In this document: one piece after another, positions 56,460-64,000 of the stretch
How the letters are laid out: each line of letters opens with the position of its first letter
How positions within the stretch are numbered: the first letter of the stretch is position 1
From: Ilyonectria destructans
Lineage: Eukaryota > Ascomycota > Sordariomycetes > Hypocreales > Nectriaceae
Assembly (NCBI GenBank): GCA_020740775.1
Contig: JAHEWK010000014.1
Span: 248,001-312,000, forward strand
Reading direction: 5' to 3'
DNA: 64,000 nt
Made by a program: the position numbers and the translations under genes
Notes under the pieces: model-generated
The model's input: the letters and a program-made list of their open reading frames with translations, nothing else
Told to the model about the DNA's origin: nothing
Database searches by the model: none

Positions 56460-57696
56460 ATGGACCCCTCCAATGCGCCCCCCGCCGCGGCCTCCGCCGC
56501 CGTCCTCGTCCAGTCCGAGGAGATGCCCAAGGATGCCCAGAAGGTGGAGGAGCTGGACTTTAACAAAATCAAGGGCCCTGTCACAGCCGAGGACCTGCTG
56601 GAGGGCATGCGCCACATGGGTTTTCAGGCCTCGTCCATGTGCGAGGCCGTGCGGATCATCAATGACATGGTCAGACAAACCCCGCCACTAACAAAGGAGT
56701 CTTGGTGATGCCGATGATCGAATTTCACAAGGCAACAAAAATGATCTTTGAGCTGACTCTGATTATTTTTCTTTGAAGCGTGCCTGGAGAGACCCAGAGA
56801 CGGGTGACAAGACAACCATCTTCCTAGGATACACATCCAACCTCATCTCATCCGGCCTGCGCGGCGTCTTCCGCTGGCTCGTCGAGCACAACCACGTCTC
56901 GGCCATCGTGACAACCGCCGGCGGCGTCGAGGAGGACTTCATCAAGTGTCTCGGCGACACCTACATCGGCGCGTTCAGCACGCCTGGTGCCGACCTCCGC
57001 CGCAAGGGCCTCAACCGCATCGGTAACCTGGTCGTCCCCAACGCCAACTACTGCGCCTTTGAGGACTGGGTCGTGCCCATCCTCGACAAAATGCTCGAGG
57101 AGCAGGAGGCCAGCAAGGGTACCGATGAGGAGATCAACTGGACGCCTTCCAAGGTCATCCATCGCCTCGGCAAGGAGATCAACGACGAGCGTTCTGTCTA
57201 CTACTGGGCCTATAAGAACAACATCCCAGTTTTCTGCCCGGCCATCACCGACGGCAGCCTGGGCGACATGTTGTATTTCCACACTTTCAAGTCGTCCCCC
57301 CTGCAACTCAAGATCGACCTCGTCGAGGATATCCGCCGCATCAACACCATGTCCGTCCGCGCCAAGAGGGCTGGCATGATTATCCTGGGCGGCGGGCTCG
57401 TCAAGCACCACATTGCCAACGCATGTCTGATGCGCAATGGTGCGGAGTCGGCCGTCTACATCAACACCGCCCAGGAATTCGATGGCAGTGACGCCGGCGC
57501 AAGGCCAGACGAGGCCGTTTCCTGGGGAAAGATCAAGATTGGTGCTGACAGCGTTAAGGTAAGAAGCACAAGGTCTTGTGTGATATACGTTACAACATGC
57601 TAACCCGAACTTACTCAGGTTTACCTCGAGGCCACGGCCTGTTTCCCTTTCATTGTGGCAAACACTTTCGCAAAGGATATCCCACAAGAAAAATAA
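56460..57696 (+). CDS. Deoxyhypusine synthase
   Basis: NAD-dependent enzyme moving the aminobutyl group of spermidine to a lysine of eIF5A, the first step of hypusine formation in the cytosol. Exons are 56460-56669, 56779-57558 and 57619-57696 (1068 nt, 355 aa), the family length. Conserved blocks are [15 protein letters not shown] (NAD site), [87 protein letters not shown] and SGSDAGA-type [19 protein letters not shown]. The WGKI lysine is the catalytic residue. The introns are phase 0 (GTCAGA and GTAAGA donors). Confidence 0.96.
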
Positions 57697-57940
57697 ATCA
57701 AACTAGACTTGCTAAATGATTAGACGTTAACGAAGAAATAAATCCACAAAGGGCGGACGGTGACAGTAATCCTACGAAGTAGGGGTCATCAGCCGATGAA
57801 AAGAAATAAAGACGATTTTAAACAAGCCAACTCTGCTACTTCTTAACCTGACGGCAAAGGCGATGCTAACAAACAGTGGTGACGTCTCCCTCCCAAACCG
57901 GCATGCCAAGGTGTGCAAGGTAACCCTCTTGCTACCTAGC

Positions 57941-59717
57941 CTATGCCTCGCACGGTTCATCAACACAATCCACTCGCTGCCTCTTCGCTGCTGGTTCTTC
58001 TTTTTCCAAAACATTCCCACTCTGCGAGTCTCCGTCAGCTCCAGCGATCTCCATGTCCTCCCGAGACCGTTTAACCGACGCAGACGCAGCCTTTTTGGCC
58101 GCCTTCTCCTTCGCCCAATCACTTCTCGGTCGGTATTGACGCTTGTTTGCTAACCGCCGCTCCTCCAGACGTTTCTCCTCTTCCTGCTCTTCTGCGCACT
58201 TGTGCCAAATCCGTCCGAGGTCAATTGTGTCCCTTCCTATGGTCTCAATCGCTCTCTGACCATCCTTAAGCTGCGGCCAGGAGGCGTTGACTCCACCCTT
58301 TCTTGTCATCATCCAGTGGATAACGTCAATATCCTCCACACTACCATCTGGGCGACGAACAGCTCGGGATCCCTGGCGCCAGAATTCCCGCGTAGCACGA
58401 TTGAAAGAGTGATTCGGCGGGAGAGTAGACAATTCTGCGGTTCCATGTGGTGGACTGGTCCCCGCGACACCTGTACCAGTAGTGGTGGGAGATGTCGAGT
58501 TCGTTGTGTTGGCTGCTTTCGCTCTGTTCCGCTGTTTTCTTCGGGTAGGTGGGGGGGTGGGTGTCCTAGAGGAGCTGGGCGTCCCATTGTTGGTCGTGAT
58601 GGAAGTTTCAACGGAATTTACTGGGCTCTTGGATGTTGTCGAAGACGATGTTGTTGAAGTCGAGTTTCGGCGGGAACCTGCAGTGCTACTGTTCCCATCC
58701 TGGCTAATCGGAGAGGGTTGCGAAGTTACCACCGGTGGTTCGACTGGTTCATACGGCCTGATCATGATACGAAGGTCTGGGACCTGGTCAGCGTGAGTCG
58801 TTGGGCCGGTATGAGAAGGTGACATACCAGGCGGCTTGGGCCGAAGCCCGAAGTTTCGGTGGCTTGCTTCATTCTTGCGATCCATCGTCGGTCCCGGGGT
58901 TGGAGATGGTACCCTCCAAGTCGTGCTCGGGGTCGGCGATGGCGGCAGAATGCAAGAGCCCGTTTCCCGAATGCTGGCCCGAGCTGTTGGACCGCGTAAG
59001 GGAGGGCGTAGAGGCGGGAAGTGCCTCGGTGCTGTTAGAACCGGATCCAGCTTCCCGGTGTTGCAAGAGTGGTGGCAGATGTTGGTAAGGCCGGGAATAT
59101 GGAGGTGCCGGGTTTCGTCCTGGCGTAGGCGATGACGACCGAGAAGGGTAGATGTGGCGTGGGTAGCTAGGATAGTTGTGAACAAAATCCGCTCCGTTGG
59201 TGTTCCTCGCAGCTGAAGAGGGAATCTCAGTGTGTGCACTAGGGTAGAAGAATTCACCTTGTGGGAGAAAGTGAGAATCCAACTGGGGCGGATAACAGCT
59301 GCCAGGCAGTTGACTACCTAGGGGCGTCGAACTGCCAGCCAGCTGGCGGCAGATGGGGCAGCACAGTTCGCACCAGCCAACTAAATCGCCAGGCGACGAG
59401 TATCCTCCCTTCGAAAGCTGGAACAAGATACAAGCCGCCTGATACGCCTCATCTTCTTCGTCGAAGCTGCATGGGACTTGAGACTCGCGACTCTCCGGCT
59501 GCTGGATTGTCGGCGCCTCCTCGGACCCCGACACTGGGGTGGGCGACTGAAGGGATGGCTCCGGGGATGGTTGAGGGGATGATTGGGGGGATGATTGAGG
59601 GGATGATTGCTCTGCCTGGGTTAAACTAGTCGAGCCGGTTTTTGGCGCACGACGTCGTTTTTTATGCGTGAATCCCAACGACTTGCGGGCGCGCTTCTTG
59701 CCTCTGAGGTTTACCAT
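57941..59717 (-). CDS. Basic, disordered protein of unknown function (splicing uncertain)
   Basis: I do not recognise the family. Two overlapping frames belong together. 59717 to about 58951 encodes a basic start (KKRARKSLGFTHKKRRRAPK, a likely nuclear signal), SPQ repeats, and a CILFQLSKG...CELCCPICRQLAG block with a possible zinc-binding CxxCCxxC pattern. From about 58780 to 57941 the other frame encodes Ser/Thr-rich sequence, then a conserved-looking FWRQGSRAVRRPDGSVEDIDVIHWMMTRKGGVNASWPQLKDG segment and a charged KR/E-rich helix. They must be joined by splicing, either one intron from a GTACCA donor near 58951, or two very short introns using the strong GTATGT donor near 58827. Coordinates of the middle junctions are unproven. 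Nuclear localisation is inferred only from composition. Confidence 0.55.
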
Positions 59718-60309
59718 TGCTTCTCCCAGGATAGGTACTCTGCCGTGAAGTTGAAACCTGGTTGGAGATACAGCAATAGGATATGCACTTCTTGCTCAAT
59801 TATGGATAATATGTTGATGGTGAATCTGGACCAGTCATTCAACGATGTCGGTCTGATTATCGATAGAGAATGGCTCAAGGAAAGTGGTCAAGGAAAGAGC
59901 ACACGGAAAGTGCCAACAATGCTCAACCAGTGGTAGTTTCCTGGAAGTGATGAAAGACAATTCCATAAACGACGGCTCGAAGGCATTATATACTTCCATT
60001 GGAAGTCCATGGCCGTCCATGGTTGCCAACTTGAGAATTTGCAACCCGGTTGTCTTGGGCGAATGGGCAACTCTAAGAGTTTAACCACCTTGTTGGATGA
60101 ACGTTGTCTCGGGTTAACCTCCAGCTAGTAGCAGCGACTGGCATGGTATTGACCTGTCTACTTACCTGCCTAGGCACCTAAGTAGAAGGACTCTGTGAAG
60201 GACCAGTCAGGCGACAAAGAAAACTGGTTGACTAGGTACCTAGGTAAAGTGGAACAAACAAACTCTATCTAGGTTCTAGGTCATATAGGTTGTCTATCAA
60301 AGAACACAG
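59718..60309. other. Intergenic: unknown gene upstream / aldo-keto reductase downstream
   Basis: 592 bp between tandem leftward genes. It contains TACCTAGGTA-type palindromic runs (about 60165-60250). No gene is recognised. Confidence 0.5.
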
Positions 60310-61271
60310 CTAGGTTTCTCCGATCACCTTTCTGAAACTGGCCAAAGCAGAAGCCCAATCCGCCGCGCCATCTCCCTCAGCCCAGGCACCCACCACATCT
60401 ATGCCCTCCAAGTCTTCCTTCATATGAAGCTCGTCAGTTGTCCCATCCAAGATGGTGATCCCATCTAGTCCTAGTACGAGGGCGTAGTAAGCCGCTACTG
60501 GAGCTACCCCAGACTTCTCTGCGACCTCCCCCACGGGGCTAACTCGGGCGAGACGTGGGTTAGCGCTCAAAGTCCAGAAAGACTGGAAGACGATTTCCTG
60601 CTCTCGGCAGTAGGCGCGCAGGCCGGTTTCGAACGCAGTCTCTGCGTGGAAGCGGTTCTGCACGACGCTTGGTTTGACAGTGGCTGCACTGTTCAAGGCT
60701 TGGAGGACAGGGAGGGTTGTGTTGGAGATGCCGAGATTGCGGATCTTGCTCGGAACATATGTCTCCAAAGTCTTCCAGGCCGTGATTGTCTCTTCTATAG
60801 TGTCCAAAGGGCTATGCATCACAACGCTATCCAAGTATGGCTCCTGGCCTTGGGTGGTGAAGTACTCAAGCGACGAGCGCACCGACTGGTGAACCTTGTC
60901 GACTAGCGGAGCATCAAGGTCATAGGGCGGGTTGGGGCCTTGAGCGCTAGGCGGCGAGAACTTTGTTTGGATCTTCAGTCCGTCAGTCAAGGTTCGCATC
61001 GGTGTCTCTTGAACGAGTAGCCTACAAAGAGAGCGTCCCTCGTGACGATTCCATCTCCGATGGCCCTCTGGACGCCCTGCGCCACGCCTTTCTCGTTGTA
61101 ATGCTTTGGCTGTGCGGCCGTGTCGATGCCGCGAAAGCCATTCTTCAACGCTTTGTAGACAAGGTCGGCCGATTGATCCTTCTTCCATGCTGTGCCATAG
61201 ACGAGCTTTGGGATCGTAGTGACCGACCCCTTGAGAGTTAAATCCTTAGCCAAGCGGGATGCTTGTGCCAT
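60310..61271 (-). CDS. Aldo-keto reductase
   Basis: NADPH-dependent oxidoreductase of the aldo-keto reductase superfamily. Exons are 61026-61271 and 60310-60972 (909 nt, 302 aa). Removal of a 53-nt GTAGGC...GAAG intron joins DALF to IQTKFSPP, the normal AKR arrangement. Catalytic tetrad candidates are Asp50 (GFRGIDTAAQ), Tyr58 (KHY), Lys86 (QTKF) and the His of VVMHSPL. The later KIRNLGISN and VVQNRFHAE segments are typical. The substrate cannot be told. It is divergent from the Gfo/Idh/MocA oxidoreductase, so joint regulation is possible. Confidence 0.9.
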
Positions 61272-62306
61272 GGTGGTGAGGTAATACCGGGCTGGGGTGG
61301 TTCAAGTAGTAGCGTGATGGTTGTTTCTCAAGACAGGTGTGAGCAAGTAATACAGCGTTGAAATGAGGCTCCGTGGCTGTGGTGAATGTACGTTGCACAT
61401 GCAGCCTGATGAGACTAGTTTCAAATAACAACTGCTGATAGCTAGGTAGGTACGCAGTGCTAGCGAGGTACTCAGCTCTGGTTTACATGCACTTCACCCA
61501 CGCAGGCTCTGTGACCATAAAGTACCTATGCGCCCAGGTATACGTTCATTTTGTATAGAAAATACGTAGAAAATCGATCATCTTCCCTTTAGAAGTCGAC
61601 AGCCAAACAGCAATAAACCGACTGGCCCAAGTCCCGTGGGGACGAAGTACAGGGTAGGGCGGACCAAGTCACTTCCCCAACAAGATGCGAGTGGAATTCT
61701 TTCCGCGACTGATCGATTAATAATATGTTCAGGGCTAACAAGCGAATCCCAATGGTGAGAATGACGTCGGTGTCTGTCCACCCCACCTCGATGTGCAGCT
61801 CGCGCGGGGTTCGGTCGTTGTTGTGGCAGACATGAGGAGCGAACTTCCCGAGCTGTGGAACGAGTTGCCTAACTTAGTTGACTCGTGCTAGGAAGATAAG
61901 AGGACGTAGCTTCGGTCTGACAGGCACATCCGTAAAGTGATTGGACGGGGGATTGCACGGGTATGACGATTGTGTTCATGGAGAGCTCGGGGGGAATGTC
62001 GGCGAATCTAGCCATATTGAGGAGTTTAGATTTCCCGAGCCAGCTCATTGAAGCAATTCTGGACCAGAGCTCATCCACAGCTTGGCTTACCCCGCAGAGC
62101 TATGTGACTACAGAGCAAGAATAAAAAGAGACAGAAGCCCATCATACCACGGAGCTGCTAAAGCGTTGTAATTCCCATCCGCTCTATTTGCCCGTTCTTG
62201 GATCTGTTATTCCTCTTCTCTTGACATCTCGGATTCTTCAACGACTTGCGTTGTAGTTCGATTGAACCTCCCCAAACCCCCACCAACAAACCCCCGCTCC
62301 AAAACA
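61272..62306. promoter_or_regulatory. Divergent promoter region between AKR and Gfo/Idh/MocA genes
   Basis: 1.0 kb between two start codons facing away from each other. TAGGTAGGTAC-type repeats lie near 61443. The last ~100 bases before the + strand ATG are C/T/A-rich, typical of a leader. No gene is recognised. Confidence 0.55.
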
Positions 62307-63673
62307 ATGGCTCCATTCACTCTCAAATGGGGAATCCTGGCCACGGGTGGCATCGCTGAGAGTCAGTATTGATAGCTCTTATCCTTTGCGCCTCCTCTCC
62401 CCTGGCTTTAGCTCTCGCTCTTCTTCTATTCGCCTCGGACTCTCACTGACTGCGTTATTGCAGACTTCTCCCGGGATCTCCTCACCAACCCCGCAGCCCG
62501 AGACGTCGATGATGTTTGCCACGAAATCGTTGCCGTCGCCTCTTCCACCTCCAGCCAGCGGGCGGCAGATTTTATCAAGCAGATTGATGGGCCTGCCTTA
62601 GCCAAGCCCTACGGCTCCTATGCCGAGCTCGTCGCTGACCCCAACGTCGACATCATCTACGTCGCTACTCCCCACAGCCACCACTTCCAGAACGCCATGT
62701 TGGCCATCCAGGCTGGCAAGAATGTCCTCTGCGAGAAGGCCCTCACCGTGACGGCGTCCCAGACCAAGAAATTGATCGAGGCTGCCCGAGAGAAGAACGT
62801 CTTTTTTATGGAGGCCGTTTGGACCCGATTCTTCCCTCTCAGCATCAAGATTCGAGAGATGATCCAGTCCGGCGTCATTGGTCCCGTCTACCGGGTAACT
62901 GGTAAGAGAGACCCTTTTGCCTGCGAGAGCGCAGCTTAGACGACCCGCCTAAGCCCAACTTCGAATCACTTGACTAACGCTCCTGTGCAGCCGATCTCTC
63001 CTTCGGAAATGACCTCCCCAATGGCAGGATTGACTTCCCCGATTCCCACCGTATGGTTAACCCCGATCTCGCCGGTGGCGCCCTGCTTGACCTGGGCATC
63101 TACTCTTTGACCTGGGTATTCCAGACGCTCTACCACCTGAAGGCCGAGGAAGACAAGGAGGCCCCCAACGTGGTGTCTGCCATCAACAAGTATGACACTG
63201 GCACGGATGAGATGACCACCATTATCTGCCAATTCCCTAAGAGCAAGGCCATGGGTATCGCCATGACGAGCCTGCGCGTCGGCACCGACCTGGACGGGCT
63301 CTACACTGGCGGACCTGCTATTCGCATCCAGGGCGCCGGTGGCGAGATCCAAGTGAAGGGCCCCGCGTACCGGCCTACAGAGTACTCTGTGATTAAGACG
63401 GACGGTAAAGGCCAGGTCGAGTTGGTGGCGTGCCCGATCCCCCAGGACCCCAAGCGTAACAACTGGGGCCACGGCATGTTCTGGGAAGCCGATGAGTGCG
63501 CGCGATGCATCCGCGACGGAAAGAAGGAAAGCAGCACCATGCCGTGGTCGGAGAGCATCGTGATCCTCGAGACTATGGAGTCGGCGCTCACGCAGGGTGG
63601 TGTGCAGTACCCGGACCTGATTACGTCGGACGTTTTCGATGCCAACAGCCCGCTCAACACCGGCAAGCGATAA
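62307..63673 (+). CDS. Gfo/Idh/MocA-family NADP-dependent oxidoreductase (dihydrodiol/xylose dehydrogenase-like)
   Basis: Dinucleotide-dependent sugar or dihydrodiol dehydrogenase family. Exons are 62307-62361, 62464-62901 and 62991-63673 (1176 nt, 391 aa). The Rossmann nucleotide-binding start KWGILATGGIAENF is assembled across the first junction. VDIIYVATPHSHHFQNAMLAIQAGKNVLCEKALT carries the family EKP-type motif, here with Ala in place of Pro. FFMEAVWTRFFPL and GGALLDLGIYSLTW are also characteristic of the dimeric dihydrodiol dehydrogenase / D-xylose dehydrogenase branch. Both introns (GTCAGT and GTAAGA donors) are phase 1. The substrate is inferred only. Confidence 0.92.
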
Positions 63674-64000
63674 ACGCACCGTTCATTACGGAGTACAGTC
63701 TTGATGAAAACAAACAGGGGAGGGGTGCTCTCTAAGCTAGGCCCCTAGGCAGACAACGGCATAATTAGCGAGGCGGGCAACGTGGGAGACGGGGGAAGCC
63801 ACGTCCACGAAATGCAGGGACTCGGAAAGTTCGCGGAGAGGCTGGAGATGCCGGCGCTACGAGACGATGGATGGTTCGTGTCAGATAAGTACACGGTACA
63901 AGAGAGCAGATTAGCAGGACAGAAACTAGCAATCGGACGATCATGCGTTCTTGACGACCCTTGGAGGCTGGGCGTGAATATCTAACCCTTGCCATTGTCA
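63674..64000. other. 3' flank of the Gfo/Idh/MocA gene
   Basis: About 330 bp with no recognised gene, probably the 3' UTR and intergenic DNA. Confidence 0.5.

Noticed and set aside
56848..57687. 279-codon - strand frame opposite deoxyhypusine synthase
   Set aside because: Shadow frame across an exon with strong family conservation on the + strand.
1..64000. CRISPR arrays, operons, riboswitches or phage genes
   Set aside because: The sequence is a eukaryotic nuclear genome. Tandem repeats seen are simple microsatellites without spacers, and genes are monocistronic.
1..64000. tRNA or rRNA genes
   Set aside because: No A-box/B-box pair or cloverleaf was noticed by eye. A tRNA covariance search could still find one.

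Overview
The window is nuclear DNA of a filamentous ascomycete, most likely a Sordariomycete. The genes carry short introns (mostly about 50-110 nt) with GTAAGT/GTATGT-type donors, and the whole protein set is eukaryotic. There is a HET-domain gene, a class restricted to filamentous fungi, and one strongly AT-rich inverted-repeat element that looks mutated by repeat-induced point mutation (RIP). No bacterial or viral genes were seen. All gene models were spliced by hand. In each, the summed exon lengths divide by three and the family motifs run across the junctions, unless stated otherwise.

Layout. 1-5.6 kb: no convincing gene, purine-rich on the + strand, probably the promoter/leader of a gene outside the window. 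5.6-7.2 kb: Nit2-type nitrilase (-). 8.1-10.1 kb: TAF4 (-), sharing a 584-bp divergent promoter with YSH1/CPSF73 (+, 10.7-13.6 kb). 13.8-16.6 kb: V-ATPase subunit a (-). 17.3-19.2 kb: F-box/LRR protein (-). 21.4-22.0 kb: small membrane protein (-). 24.6-26.7 kb: ING-type PHD protein (-). 27.5-28.8 kb: cis-prenyltransferase (-). 30.8-34.3 kb: GH63-like protein related to yeast YMR196W (+). 34.9-35.9 kb: mitochondrial ATP synthase OSCP (-). 36.7-37.7 kb: MOB1 (-). 38.3-40.9 kb: HET/ankyrin protein (-). 41.2-42.9 kb: lariat debranching enzyme DBR1 (-). 43.8-44.6 kb: elongin C (-). 45.3-46.3 kb: Rho4-type GTPase (+). 47.1-47.6 kb: DASH subunit Dad1 (-). 47.7-48.1 kb: MITE-like element in the dad1 upstream region. 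48.4-55.4 kb: very large SANT-domain protein of the SNT1/NCoR class (-). 56.5-57.7 kb: deoxyhypusine synthase (+). 57.9-59.7 kb: unknown basic protein (-). 60.3-61.3 kb: aldo-keto reductase (-), divergent from a Gfo/Idh/MocA oxidoreductase (+, 62.3-63.7 kb).

Most of these are housekeeping genes: transcription and chromatin (TAF4, ING, SNT1), RNA 3'-end processing and lariat turnover (YSH1, DBR1), mitosis and morphogenesis (Dad1, MOB1, Rho4), energetics and organelles (V-ATPase a, OSCP), and protein modification (DHS, cis-prenyltransferase). They do not form a biosynthetic cluster, and no dedicated new system stands out.

The unusual material is in gene architecture. The GH63-like gene has a probable 3-nt microexon and two GC-AG introns. 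The SNT1-like gene has its start codon split AT|G by an intron. The HET domain is interrupted by ankyrin repeats. A 16-bp perfect CACGTG palindrome lies between TAF4 and YSH1. The AT-rich inverted-repeat element sits about 160 bp upstream of dad1.
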